Positions 47,029 through 58,869 of a stretch of 64,000 bases of DNA are shown here, in pieces. The translations under genes and the position numbers were made by a program. Location: the NCBI GenBank assembly GCA_013396635.1, contig WBMW01000581.1:124001-188000 (forward strand), written 5' to 3'. Position 1 is the stretch's first letter. Each line of letters starts with the position of its first letter. This stretch comes from Penelope pileata. Its lineage: Eukaryota; Chordata; Aves; Galliformes; Cracidae. The notes under the pieces were generated by a model. It was given only the letters and a program-made list of their open reading frames with translations, was not told the DNA's origin and did not search any database.

Positions 47029-48049
47029 GTAAACAAAGCACATCTCATGTTGCATTTACAGTGTCCTCTTCTGAGCTGTAAACACTTCCTGCTTTTGTTT
47101 CAAGACCACAGTACAGGTACACAGACACAGAAAAATCCTCAGTATTACAAAAACAGTCCAGCCGCAAATGGAACAGCCGTGTGCCTGGGGTCGCTCCTGC
47201 CCTTCTTTCAGCAGCCTACATATAGCTGCAGGAAACTCTAGAGATGGTTTGATAAGTAGCTTCATATAATACCTACATGCACCTCAAATTTTCAGAGTTC
47301 TACCTTAACAAAGCAGTGTAAAAAGGTGCTTCGAAATGTGTATTAACCACAGGAACCAACACGTTCCAGTGCAACCTACTGAGCTTCTCCAACAATTTTA
47401 CCACTGGAGGACGTTCCGGAACCCAATGAGGGTTCTGAGGAAATGCCCCTTGACTGTGGGGAATTCCTGCACGGAGAAGTTTCAGATGCTACACAGAACC
47501 ATGCAGCGCCTGTGCTCCAGTCCTATAAACACAGCACTGCTCAATTTGGTGCTCAGGCCCCACGTGCCACTGGCACAGCGCACTGCAGCTGTCCTCCATC
47601 TCACTGGCACCCAAGGTGCAGCCCCATGGGTGCCTGCAGTGCTGTGGGACCAGGAGCCCCCTGAACATCACAGTGCCTCACTGTGGGCTGTGGGACTGGG
47701 CTCTGTGTGGCACCCTGCAGGCCTGGGGGCTGCAGCATGGTCTGAGGGCCTGGGTGCCAGGGGTTGCCTGAGGGCCTGGGCACTGGGGGGTGGCCTCGGA
47801 GGAACCCCCTGGGGCTGTCGGCCTGCAAAGAGCTACTCCCACATGGAATTATGTGCAAGATGAGAGCTGGCAGCTCGGTGTGCTCTGGCCTCTGGGTGCC
47901 AAGCAGCATGTGTTACGGCCAAGCATGGATGTCGGGTACCGCAGCGGGGCTACGCGGCTCAGCTCTCGGCTCTTGTCAAAGTGAAGGGTACAGAAGCACT
48001 ACAGACATAAAGAAACATCACACAGAGCTTGGCAATAAAGGCCAGCAGC
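47029..48049. other. GC-rich shoulder of the CpG island, noncoding
   Basis: GC content rises toward the island, but CpG is still sparse until about 47.93 kb. A 175-codon plus frame (47336-47863) crosses it without any recognised domain. It includes the guanine-run block at 47.73-47.79 kb. Confidence 0.5.
47725..47790 (+). promoter_or_regulatory. potential G-quadruplex block with a short internal repeat
   Basis: Seven guanine runs of three or more (47725-47729, 47746-47748, 47752-47754, 47760-47763, 47772-47774, 47778-47780, 47785-47790) lie in 66 bp, partly because TGAGGGCCTGGG is repeated (47743 and 47769). Such spacing fits plus-strand G-quadruplex formation upstream of a promoter; this is inference. 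Confidence 0.4.
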
Positions 48050-48325
48050 ACCAGAGGACACCTGGGCTGGCCGCTGCCCGGCGGTACGGCCCCGGGGCCC
48101 GGCCGGGCCGCGGCGTTCTGGAGCGGGGCCTCTGGCGCCCCCTCGCGGCTGGGCCGGGGCCGGGGCTGCCCTCTGCCCTCGGGGAGCAACGCCGCGCGCG
48201 GCCAAGCATCGCCGTGGGGCTGAGGTGGTTTAAGACATGAGCACAGCCGTACGCCAAAGGCAGCGCGGGAGCCTTCCGCGGGGTCCGTGTGGGCGGAGGA
48301 GCAGCAGCCGGGCAGAGGCGGCTGC

Positions 48326-48350
48326 GTCCCGTCCCGTCCCGTCCCGTCCC
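48326..48350. repeat. (GTCCC)5 pentanucleotide repeat
   Basis: Five perfect GTCCC units lie in the CpG island, 130 bp before the gap. GC-rich repeats of this kind hinder sequencing and may have helped cause the gap. Confidence 0.95.
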
Positions 48351-48407
48351 CGCAGGTGCGCGGTCCCCAGGGCCGCACGGCACGGCGCGGCCGCGGGAGG
48401 GAGGAAG

Positions 48408-48424
48408 AGGAAGTGAGGGCGGGG
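48408..48424 (+). promoter_or_regulatory. ETS-like site beside a GC box
   Basis: AGGAAGTG at 48408-48415 resembles the ETS/GABPA core, and GGGCGGGG at 48417-48424 is an SP/KLF-type GC box. A second GC box, GGGGCGGG, lies at 48755-48762 beyond the gap. Adjacent ETS and SP sites are usual in TATA-less CpG-island promoters. Confidence 0.4.
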
Positions 48425-48479
48425 GGGCCGCCGGTCCGAGCGGGGCCGCGGGACGGGATCGCGCCGCTCGCCGCGCTCC

Positions 48480-48715
48480 NNNNNNNNNNNNNNNNNNNNN
48501 NNNNNNNNNNNNNNNNNNNNNNNNNNNNNNNNNNNNNNNNNNNNNNNNNNNNNNNNNNNNNNNNNNNNNNNNNNNNNNNNNNNNNNNNNNNNNNNNNNNN
48601 NNNNNNNNNNNNNNNNNNNNNNNNNNNNNNNNNNNNNNNNNNNNNNNNNNNNNNNNNNNNNNNNNNNNNNNNNNNNNNNNNNNNNNNNNNNNNNNNNNNN
48701 NNNNNNNNNNNNNNN
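48480..48715. other. assembly gap (236 N)
   Basis: A run of N lies in the core of the CpG island. Frames that appear to cross it are artefacts. Its true length is unknown unless the assembly sized it. Confidence 1.
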
Positions 48716-50048
48716 CGGATGCCGCGGGTCTGGGGCTGCGCGGGGCGGCTCCGCGGGGCGGGTGGGGATCGCGTCCCGGGGGCTGCGAGGCTCCTGGCCC
48801 GGAGCCTGCCCAAAGTTTATTTGGAATATCTTTTCCTTGCAGAGCTCAGAGAACTGCGCGGCTCTCCCCTGAGAATGATGTAAAGTAAATATAGGAGTTC
48901 CTGGGAAGTAACAGTGAGTATATTTCAAACCGGGGATGTTGTGTTGTGAACTTTATCAGAGTGCCCCTTAGCCTGGCAGAGCTCGGAGTGTGCGACAGAC
49001 GCACGCAGAGTGCCAACAACAATAAGGGCGCAGGAAGCGCACTGCCTGCTGATTGCTGGAGCAGAACCGTGGCTGGCTGCCCCTCCGCTGCGTCCCACGG
49101 CGCGACATGCACCGTGCAGTCTCAGCAAGGGATGTTTGGAAGTGCATTCATGAGCAAGTGGTTTCACTATTGCTGCTCTCTGTCGGCTGCCTGATCTCCC
49201 CGTTACAGTATTTATCTTTGGGGAAGAGGGGAAATTGAGTAAGAAGAGCACAGAGCCCTGTGCTGGTGCCTGAGGACGTGGTTTCCTCCTCTTCCTCTGA
49301 GCTCCCTCTCCTCCTTCCCCCTAACGCACACACGCGTGCTTCATCCTCCGTTATGTAACCCTGTAGGCACTGACGGATCCGTCACCATTCGTGTCGCTTC
49401 CATCCTTCGTGCCGTTCCTGCCCAACTGAGGCAGCTGGTGGAATATTGCACAGGAGAGAAAAAAATATTTTTATTTCCACGCAGTTCTTCAGTTAGAGCT
49501 GCAGGTTTGCTTGCTCCCTTTGAAGGCTGTCTTTCCCTAATTACCCCTTCCCCCTCCTTTTCCTGAAGCTGTGTAAGTAGGTGGCAGGCAGCTAATCTGA
49601 TGGCCAGCGACCAGATAAGGGGGAGGAAGAGCAGCAGTGACTCTTGGCTGGTGAAAGTCCTTCTCGTGTGCTGTCAGGAAAATATCCATAACACACATTT
49701 CCCAGAGCTGCTGGCAGCACTGCAGTGACTTTAAAAACTCACCGTTCAGAAAACAGATTCGTATGGCTAAAGCATCAACAGGGTGCAAGCCAGGCATGGG
49801 AGATGCTGCTGTCGGTGCAGTCTGTGTGTCCCTGTGTGTGGGTGGAACACTTAGAGGTGTACCTGTGGCCAAATATTCCTGCTGGGGAGGCTGTGCAGGG
49901 GAAGTTGTTTTGCTTCTGTCTCTTTTGCAATCTGTTTGAATCTGTTTTGTCTTCTCTGCAGCTTGCGACTTAGGTGTGTCATTGTCTGAGTGTTGTAAAA
50001 AGAACGGGAGGAAAAAAAATGAGCAAGTTGAAATCCTTGCTGTTCTGC

Positions 50049-50069
50049 TTTTTTTTTTTTTTTTCCCCC
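50049..50069. repeat. T16-C5 homopolymer junction
   Basis: A run of 16 T is followed directly by 5 C. Low complexity; compare the similar junction at 54619. Confidence 0.9.
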
Positions 50070-51415
50070 TAATATTCTGCACATGCCAGGAAAAACTTAA
50101 TAGATGTGCTACTCAAATGGATTTTGAGTGGATAGGAAAAAATCTTCTTAGCTACTTACTCTGTAACAGTCTTATGTGGTCACTGGAAGTACCTGCAGTT
50201 CTGTAGTCATTGTTATATAAAGAAATACCCTGAAAAAACCTTATAATGCCACATAGCTTCTACCTGAAGGTGTAACTGTTGCTGAACCGCCGCTGTGTGC
50301 GCAGCACTTCCTGACAGCAGAACCCTTCTGCAGCAGCTTGCAGAGGGAGAGTAACGCAGTGCTCCACCCTTCCTTCCGCTCTTTGTTTTTTTCCACCTCA
50401 TAGGAGACTCTCTGATTTTGAGGTTTGGGCCCTAGGCTTTCTTTCGCGCAGTGTCCAGCCTGCGAAGTGATGTTGGACTGGGATCCAGTGTTTTCCATCC
50501 CAGTACTCAGGCAACAGAGTTCTTGCATTCACAAGTGAGACGTGTGGCTTTCTTCTTTCGATGCCTCAGACGGATTGGGTGTGTGGTGGACTGGGAGGCT
50601 TAGTGTCTGTAGGTGTAGCTGGAACTAGGAAAGAGTTTCTGCAGTGCTCTGCCAGTGCACCTGCGTGCTAACATGCAGCACCTCCTGGGCCAGATTGCCA
50701 ACCGCAGCTTTCCTAATTCTCTCACTTTCAGATAAAGATTGGCTTAGGACTTTGATGAGGCCATCAATTTTCCTCTTCATTTTGTGACTTTGCCATCACT
50801 TGATTGTTGGTTTTCCAGAAGTAAATCATCTTCTGTAAAGTTGAGTAGCTCTGTCGTGCTGTGGTACTGATGTGCAGCACCTGATACCAAAAACTGTTTG
50901 TAGAAGATACTGGGATATTGGGTACCCTGGAGACAGCAGAACATCATATACCCTTAGAGCAGGCAACAGTACCGTTGTCCCCTGTGGTTTCTTTCTCTGC
51001 CCAGCTATGCTGAGGTCTAGCAGGATTCCTTCTCTGCTGCATCCATGCGCTGTTTGTGGAGATGCAGTGCTGAGGGAGAGTGAGGCTTCTCTCCCTGCTG
51101 TCATTCTCTTGAAAAGGAGATTCAGAAAAGATGTTTTATGGTTATGAAGCCACTGTTTGATCATTTATGACTAAACATTAGAGCACAGCTGCTAACTGGC
51201 TTTGTAGCAGCCATCAGACGACCGCTCAGTCACATCTGTGCTGTATCTTTAAAAGATTTCCCTGCTTTGAATGAGATTTCTTGAAAAAGGTTCTTGCATT
51301 CGTGGCAGGAGGAATGTGCCAAGTACACGCTGTTAAACTTGTGTCAATTTAACAGCGCAACTGTTTAAAGGATTTCAGATTATTTTCCTTCTGTTAGAGT
51401 CACCACTTTTTGTTT

Positions 51416-51433
51416 CCCCCCTTTTTTTTCCCC
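51416..51433. repeat. C6-T8-C4 pyrimidine tract
   Basis: Alternating homopolymer blocks of C and T within a longer pyrimidine-rich stretch. It could act as a polypyrimidine tract, but no AG and exon of interest follow closely. Confidence 0.8.
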
Positions 51434-51928
51434 TGTCTCCAAATACAATGCTGGAAAATGAGAGAAACATTAAAATCAGTTGGCAGAAGCCAGCATGTTG
51501 GCAGGTACTTGATAGCAGGGATCATAAGAGGTGATAATTTATGTAAGAGGCTGTATACTGATGGTGTTGGAGATTTACATTTGAGAGAAGAATAGAAGAA
51601 GAATCACAAAATTGTGGAGCTGCTTTTAGTCCACATTTTTGCATTGAGATACCTGCAAGGGTTTGGTTTCATAGTGTCACTTTTCATTATTGCAACCACT
51701 TCAAGGGAGATTGAAGGCTGTGTTGCACCCTTTCTGCTAGTTTCCTCCCTTTTCTGGTCACTTACCATTTAAGAGGAGCGTTAATGGGAAGTGCATGCCA
51801 TGGGGTGGTTAAAGAGTTTCCTATTCTCTCCATTTACCTCTGAGAGAGGTAAAAGTGCATGCCAGCAGCACAGCTGCAGCCTGGTGCCGTCTACATGGCA
51901 CCCATCAGGAAGCCACTGCCTTTTCCAG

Positions 51929-51977
51929 CTGCTGAGCGCGTTGGTTTGTAAAGCACTTGCTTGTGGTTACGAGCAAG
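51929..51977 (+). other. candidate internal exon, unidentified (plus strand)
   Basis: The acceptor GCCACTGCCTTTTCCAG ends at 51928 and the donor GAGCAAG|GTGAGC follows 49 nt later. One frame is open (LLSALVCKALACGYEQ). It lies in the presumed transcription unit that starts at the CpG island, in the expected orientation. The evidence is modest and no family is recognised. Confidence 0.2.
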
Positions 51978-52362
51978 GTGAGCAGTGATTCACATGCTGC
52001 TTGTTTGCAAACTCTTGGAAATGCATCAATGTACTTCTCCTAGCGTGGTTTTCTATTGTGAGGCTTTGGATTTGTCTGTGCTGGACGCGTTTCCAGTGGC
52101 TGCTGGGAGGGGAGGCTGGTTGTGGGAGAGCAGAGGGGCTGGAGGTTCCTCTCTTCAGGAATAAATCACGATGTGAAGGAGGCTGATAGGGGTACCCATG
52201 GAAAAGTGCTTTAGCTTTTGTGCAAATGAACTCACTTTGGTACATTTCTAGTGAGCAGCCTTTGGAGTTCTTTAGTGAGCTGAGTATACTGCTTGTGCCA
52301 TGCATGGAGACGTGGTGGGTGACCTGTTCTTACTGCTTCTGGGGACACAGGCCTACTTTGCT

Positions 52363-52380
52363 TGCTGCTGCTGCTGCTGC
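52363..52380. repeat. (TGC)6 trinucleotide repeat
   Basis: Six perfect TGC units. Short and probably stable; it lies in presumed intronic DNA. Confidence 0.9.
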
Positions 52381-53862
52381 CATGCCCTGTTTACAGTGAA
52401 ACAGCACTGCATAGCTCTGCTGCAGCGGCACAAGGCACGAATGGGCACTGGCATCAGTGCTGAGGGGAAACATTGCCCCTTTGAGGTTGACTGAAGTTTA
52501 TGTGAAGTGTTTGTGAGCCAGCATATTCAGTAAGGTGGCTGAAGGGGAGAAAAAAAAATTGTTTCCAAACAGATCTATTGCAGCATAATAGCTGTGCCCT
52601 ACTTGTGTGTGTTTGGCTTTTGTATCTGCTTTCCTTCTGGTTTTGTTTGTTTGTTTTATTATTGCTTCTGGAAGTTAAACTCTCACCATCACTTTTTGCT
52701 ACATATTTCGCACTGCTACCTTGATGCTTTATTCTTTGGTCTTTGACATATTTATTTATCCCAGTTTGCTGGTTTCACCAACTTTGTCCTGTCCTTAAAT
52801 CCTTTCCCAGACATTCCCTAGGTTATTCCTCAGTTAACTCAGTTATTCTTCAGCAAGAAAAGCTGTGGACTGCAGTGTCTATCACCTCCTTTGCTCTTTC
52901 AGAGTCTCTAGCTCAAAGTGTTTGTTGTATAGTCCTAATTTATGGAGGCATATGATGTGTAAAGCTCTCTGAAATACTGTGTTATCAGTAGTGGAGTAAT
53001 TTTTTTAGCAGCTGCATGAATACTAATATGAAAAAATCCAGCTTTTCTTTTTTTCTTTTTCTTGATGTCCTTACTTCAGCTGAAAGGGAGAATGGGTCAC
53101 TGCTTCCAAGAGAGCTTCAGGTTTTAGAGCTGTGATGACTTTAAGCTCCCATTACTTAGCAGAGCAGGAAATGCTTGCTCCAAGATATTCTAATCTCTGA
53201 GAGTTTTTTGCAAAACAGAACCTGTGTAAGTATGAACAAAATGGTCCATGTGGACATTTTTTCCTTCATGTGTGAAACTGACAGCTTGTAGATCAAACAC
53301 ATTTGTCATTTTGACATTAGACAAAAGGAGGGGGTACTCAGGGTAAGTGAGCAGGCTCAAATAATGCTGTCAGCTTCTCAGCCTTCCTTCTTCAGCTGAA
53401 ATTTTAGGGTATTGGTCCTGGGTCTAGATGCCTGAGGCTGTTAAAAGATGATTTCCTTGCTGCTTATTGTCAGCTTGGTGGGAAGAATGGGGAAGAGCTG
53501 GGGCTCCTAATGTAATCTATTAGAAACTTCCAAAAAGTTTAATCTGTCAGAAACTTCTGTGAAGTTGAGCATGTAGCCTTCTCCTGTGGCAGTGAATGTG
53601 CTGAAAGTGTATGTTTCATGTACTGATTTGCTGACTGCATCTGTTTCTTCTGATGTTGACTCTGTCCTCTAGGTAGTAACAGGATATGCGTAAACATTCT
53701 GAAAACAGGAAAATGTTGTAGGTTTTTTTTTTGTTTTTGAAATGATTTAGTTAAAACAATTTTTCTGTGTTTTGGAGGGATTGGGAAAAGAGCTTATGCT
53801 TCCATAAACATCTACAAAATATGGATGGTTTAACCCTTTCTTCCATGGATACCTTAGCTAAC

Positions 53863-53895
53863 TATTTATTTATTTTATTAAGTATTTATTTATTC
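53863..53895. repeat. TTTA/ATTT-rich simple repeat
   Basis: Imperfect TTTA units (ACTATTTATTTATTTTATTA, then AGTATTTATTTATT) form an AT microsatellite. Confidence 0.85.
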
Positions 53896-54618
53896 TTAGT
53901 ACATGCTTGAATTTTGGTGCTTGAATTTATAGACGAAGTCACAACAATACTTACCTGCTTTCTTTCTCTTCTGCTAACGTGCATGGATTGTGTTGATGCG
54001 TCCAGTAGAAGTGTCAGGGCTGTGTGGGTCTTGGCTAAGATGCTTCTCGTGAACAGTCCAGGCTTTTGTCTGGCTAGACTGGCCACCTGCTGGACAGGCT
54101 GTTGAGTCTTGTTGGAGTGACCATGGTGAGGGTGACTCTTTAAAATGCTTCTTCATATTTTGACAGAGAGAGTAATCTGTTGAGGTTGGGCAATGAGGAA
54201 TTCATAAACATTCACACAATACCCTCTGGGCAGACAGTACAGTTGATTTGCACATTTCTTCTCTAATAATAAGAAGAGAAGAAAGCTTATGACACAGGTT
54301 GGTGTAATGCAATTTTCACTGTTAGTGCCAATGCATATATTTGTTATATTCCAATACTGTCTTTTTCAGTTCTTTGCTTTCTGGAATGCAATTGTGCATC
54401 AGTTTTCATAGCAACAGTCGTGGCTTCAGCTGGAAATTGAAACCTGATAAATGCTGGCTCAGTGCATGGGCTTTTGGATAAACTCTTTTACTTACTCTGA
54501 GCCAAACCAACTAAAAAAAAAAATTTCCCCAAACGTAAGTACTGGACTTTACATTCTGGAAAGGATGTACCATTTGGTTGCTGGGGTTTTAAAATGCTGG
54601 AGCACTGGCGAATTGGCC

Positions 54619-54653
54619 TTTTTTTTTTTTTTTTCCCCCCTTCCTTCCTTCAA
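54619..54653. repeat. T16-C6 junction followed by (TTCC)n
   Basis: T16 at 54619-54634, C6 at 54635-54640, then TTCCTTCCTTC to about 54651 and an AG just after. As a whole it resembles a strong polypyrimidine tract ending in CAAG, but no donor-bounded exon follows. Confidence 0.85.
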
Positions 54654-55856
54654 GCACCAGGGCACTCAGCTGTTGAAGCTCTACCCCCTGTGGTTCAAGT
54701 GCATTCCTGGTATCAACCTTTTCACCCCACCTCCCACTTTGCATATGCTCTGACATCCCTTCTGCTAACCAAACTCAGAAAATTCAGCTCTAGATGTGGG
54801 GTCCAAGTCTGATCTCTACTTAATGTAGGTCTATAATCTCTTCTCCTATAGATATGCATACAAGTTTCTTGTTGTGTTTAATCTTTTATTGGAGAAGAAA
54901 AAAGGGCAGAAAATTGGAACAAACAAGAGCTTTCATTGGTCAGCATAAGACAGAGCATTTGGTGGTGGTTGTTCACTATTTAGGAGAAATTTGTAGAGGG
55001 AGAGAAATGACCCAACCAACCAAAAAGCCTACGAGGGTGAAAGAGAAGTAACAACCACTTAATGTAATTTTAACTATATCTGTGGTAACAACTAAAGATT
55101 TGACAGCTGATGTCGTGTCCAGAAATGGAGGAATGGTACATGAAAAATGCTCACATCTAGAACAAAAATACTGGGGTGGTTTGGTTAAAATTGTAGCTCT
55201 CTGTTCTGGCTTTCTTGTCTGACATTTGGACTTGACTTACTGAATCTTCTGCCTCTGTTCTTCCCTCCATATAAAATGCTGTCTGTATGAAATTTCAGTC
55301 TACATTTTTTGGTTTTTCTTTAGGATATAGCATACGCATAGCTTTATAATAAACTTTTATAATATGCAGTGACCTGGACTTTTATTTCTTGACCTACCAG
55401 AAGTCAGCTGTTTTATTCCTTCAGCTACTGTAGGAAGTTAGCCTGTTGGAAAAGCGTGTATTTGTTTGTAACAGCAAGAGTCAGTGGCGGTGCTCTGTGT
55501 TGGGATGGTGTTCTGGAAGGCAGAGATTTTGAAGACTCCGTTCCCTGCAGCTGTGAATGAGTCAGAAAATGCATTTATAGTAAAGGGGATTTGTGCAAAG
55601 AAAGAAGGGAAGAAAACAATCTACATAATTTTAAACCCAAGTTGGAAGCTCAAGTTCTATTTTAAAACAAACACATAAATAAAATGATCCAGGGCTATTT
55701 GCAGTGGAATAGTGAATTGGTTTCCTGATCCGTATGCCAGAGGGATCAAAGCATCCACAGTTCAGTGGTGGTAGTGTGTGAATTCAAATTAAAACAGTAT
55801 GTTTTTGGACTTTTTTGGTTATGTTCCAAATTTAGTGATCTTATAAACATGACCAC

Positions 55857-55887
55857 GAATTAATTAATTAAGTAATTATGTAATTAA
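55857..55887. repeat. AATT/TAATTA-rich palindromic stretch
   Basis: AATTAATTAATTAA is followed by GTAATTATGTAATTAAC. Self-complementary TAATTA cores recur at least three times. It is either a simple AT repeat or a homeodomain-site cluster. Confidence 0.6.
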
Positions 55888-56860
55888 CAATATACAAAGG
55901 TTGAAAACATCCCTTGTGCTAGCCTATGTGTTGTTTTCCTGTAATTGAAAGTATGATGACAAAACAGGGAAGAAAAGGGGAGAGCAGCAGTCAAGCTTCC
56001 GTCACCTTCAGGGGTAAATAGAGAACACCAAACTAGACTAGAAAATCAAACCGAAATAAACCTGCAGATCCTTTGTTTCCAGCTAATTGTTCTGACTGTG
56101 TTCACTGGTCCCCATAAGCTTGCCTAAGGGGATAAGCCTTGCTTTCCTGTCTTGAGGCTTTTCTTTCTTGATCTATTGAAATTCAGAGGAGGGCCCCCTT
56201 TACAGAATGTCCTGGCTGTAACAAAGGGGCTCCAGCTGTGGCCATGTGGATTGAAAAGGGAGGTAGCTTCCCAGGCAAGTGATTTGGAGTCATTTAGGAA
56301 ACCAGGAGTTTTAATTCTGTTTTGAAATTGGAAGCCCAAATCGGTGCAGTTCTGTTGGTGTCCCAGGCCTAAATTCAGGTGGTACTTGCAGCCTGGACAG
56401 GTTCGGTGCATTCTGCTACAGATTCTGAGATACAGAATTGTGATTAACTGCATTATCAGTATTAGCCAAAGGGAAAGAAAATTGTCTTCTAAGCACCCTA
56501 GCCCAAGTGTGTTGCCATTTCATGTGCATAATGAATGGGATAAAAAACAGTACTTACTTTTCTCCCAAGGATTCTCTTTATCTTCGAAAAAAAAATAATC
56601 TGAACATGTTGTTTGGACAAAATTATTACAACTGAAAAAGAGTAGTCAGTTGTAATTCTGTTCAGTTGTAATGGTTCAGGTTGGTGAGAGCTGCAGCAAG
56701 ATCCTATAAGCAATAGTAGTTGTTAAAGGCAACAAATAAATCTAGTGAGGTCAGCGTGGCTTCTGGATCTTTATCCACTTTGTGGAGAAGTTGCAAGTGG
56801 GAGCAAGGTGTGGGTGTGTTCTCTGCTGATAACTTGACTCAGAAAGCTTGGAGACCTTTT

Positions 56861-56950
56861 TCATAGAATCATAGAATGGTTCAGGTTGGAAGGGACCTTA
56901 GAGATCATCTTGTTCCAACCCCCCTGCCATGGGCAAGGATACCTCCCACT
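56861..56950 (-). mobile_element. CR1 LINE 3' end fragment (antisense)
   Basis: TCATAGAATCATAGAATGGT, TCAGGTTGGAAGGGACC and CCCCCTGCCATGGGCAAGG, then ACCTCCCACT, match the reverse complement of the CR1 3' end with well-preserved terminal octamers. It is about 90 bp and 5'-truncated. Confidence 0.92.
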
Positions 56951-58869
56951 TTGAGCATCTTCACAAAGTTAAGTTAAATATTCAAGAAGAGAGAGTATGT
57001 AGAATGTAGACATCAAGGGATATATTTGCAAGCTATTTCCCGAATTAAAGCTGGCAATTTGCCTTTCCTGGGGAGAGCATGGACAGTATGCACCAGCAGT
57101 GGGAACTCTTGTTCTCTCCTACTGTTTTCCAGACTGCGATATGAAGTTGCTGTTGTAGCTGTAGTGCCTTGGCGAGCTGATTCAGCCTAACTGAGCAGTT
57201 TACTTCTACCTGTATCCAAGAAGAATAGATTGAAGATCTTTTCTGCTCCATCTACTGAGAGATGGTAGAAGAGCTGTGTGGTAGGAGCTGCTCATTTAGG
57301 TCAAAGTGTCCAGTAGCTGTATTGAATACATCTCTGTGTTAACTGTAAGTAAAAATTCTGGAACTCTTCTAGCAGATGCTGAAGGCAAAGAGAAGAGCAT
57401 GTGATGGTTGAATTCAGTTGGGGATACCTACTCTTGCTTGTTGTCAGTTTTTAATCTGGTGCTGGCACCAAGCCTCTTGGACACAAAGTCAAATCAAAAA
57501 AAAGCTTTTTAGGAAGGTGCTTTCTCAACAGACGTGAATGAAGTTGGCTTAAAGTGTGGATCCCTGGCAGATCAACCTCTTGAAGGAAGGTATCAAGGGA
57601 CTTTCTGGAACTGTCTGGATGCTGCAAGGGGCAGGGACCACCAGCTCTGTCCTTACTGAGAAGGAGCTGCTCGTTCCAGCAGCCCTGTAGGAAACTGCAC
57701 TGTCTCGTGGGCAGTAGTCCCTGTGTGTTACTAAAGGCTGTCCACTGGTAAAAATAATGAAGTAACAACATGATTTAATTGAAAAAGTATTCTTTTCACT
57801 TTCCATAATTTTCTGGTTTGTTTTCATAGTGATTTCATGTCTGGATGGCTAAAAATTAAGCTGAATAATTATTTTACAAAAGAAAAACTTAACCTGAAAC
57901 TCTTTGCTGGCTTAATGGAGAAAACTGTGCAGGGAGTTGTGTTGGGCCCATAGGATGAAAGCTGGTAGTATTTTGCCATAATATTTCTAATAAAAATGTT
58001 AACCAGACAATCCTGAATTGTTGGTGTGACTCAGTTCCTTCTGACAAAACCCATTCAATCCAGTGGATGATTGAGCCTGGCCTTTAGAAGAGGAAGGAAG
58101 AATTATCTCAGATACACAGTGCAGTAGATGTTGGCTTTTCAGTTGTGAGCAGTGTGTCACCTCGCTGTGCAGGCAGTCAGGCCGTGTTCACACTTCAGCA
58201 CTTCAGTGTTAAACGAAGAGATGAACTCAGAGAAGGGAGGGTGTCTTCCTTGGATTATATGATGCAGGCCCTTAGACTATCCGCAAATGCACTTTTTCCT
58301 TTCTAAGGTCTCATTCTGGCCTTCAGCTACATCTAGTCTCATCGAGGAATTCAGGAAATCAGTAAAAGTTGGGGGTGATACATGCGATAATTGCAAAGAC
58401 TTTTCTCATTTGCAGAATGATTTGGATACTTTCAGGGAGGAAGTTGTGCCCTTCTTTCTCTCTGGTTTGCTACTGAGGCAGAATTCAGGCCTCAGTGTTT
58501 GGGAAGAAAAGGGCTTTATCTGATTTTGTATCAGTAGGGAACAGTGTATGTGTCTTGGGAACAGCAGTTTCAACATTGTTACCCTTGTCCTCAGGGACAC
58601 TGAGTTGCTGAAACTTAGTAACACATCTTACTGCTGTCCTTCCTTAAGCTATGTCTGACAAGGAGGGGCATCTTCCTGCAGTTGTCAGCGGCTCGCCTTG
58701 TACAGCCATCAGAAGGGCAAGGCTGTGTTGGGAAGAACCAGCAGAAGTTGTAGCATTTGGCCTCACCGTTAGTTTCTCCAGTAATAGGGCAGGCTTGCTG
58801 GCTGTATTTGACATCTCTGTGTGTAGGGTGTATGCATTTCACACTGTAATGGCCTTTCCTTCTCTGCAG

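Larger units (their letters stand above)
48050..48800. promoter_or_regulatory. CpG island, probable promoter and first exon of a gene
   Basis: From about 48050 to the gap, and from the gap to about 48800, the sequence is very GC-rich and dense in CpG (for example GGGCCGCGGCG, GCCGCGCGCGGCC, a NotI-type GCGGCCGC at 48387-48394). The rest of the window is CpG-poor, apart from two modest patches. Established knowledge: vertebrate CpG islands of this size usually mark promoters. The change to T-rich, intron-like sequence to the right suggests transcription to the right, but a bidirectional promoter cannot be excluded. Possible donors inside are CCGCAG|GTGCGC at 48355 and GAGGAA|GTGAGG at 48412. 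No TATA box is seen. The gene cannot be named, because any first coding exon may lie in the missing 236 bp. Confidence 0.85.
48801..51928. other. probable first-intron sequence
   Basis: Composition falls back to average directly after the island. A good acceptor (TTGGAATATCTTTTCCTTGCAG) ends at 48842, and a stronger one (TGTTTTGTCTTCTCTGCAG) at 49961, but neither has a clear donor partner. T-runs are frequent on the plus strand, as in sense-strand introns. No protein-like exon is recognised. Confidence 0.45.
51978..58869. other. probable intron sequence, no gene recognised
   Basis: T-rich on the plus strand, with scattered T runs and AT microsatellites. A donor, TCAGG|GTAAGTG, at 53342 could close a 22- or 58-nt interval, and a minus-strand donor, AAGCAG|GTAAGTATTG, lies at 53954, but their acceptors are weak. 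It contains one CR1 fragment at 56.86 kb. Confidence 0.45.

Noticed and set aside
47959..48928. Frames of 198-284 codons on both strands across the CpG island
   Set aside because: They are created by reading through 236 N as open sequence.
51590..51625. AGAATCACAAAATTGTGGAG resembling a CR1 3' terminus
   Set aside because: Only about 20 bp match loosely and the diagnostic GGTTGGAAGGGACC block is absent.
53955..54034. Minus-strand exon candidate with a perfect donor (AAGCAG|GTAAGTATTG)
   Set aside because: The upstream acceptor is poor in pyrimidines and no better one is close.
55300..55353. Acceptor-like TTTTTGGTTTTTCTTTAG followed by AATAAA
   Set aside because: AATAAA lies only about 25 nt after the AG, too close for a real terminal exon.
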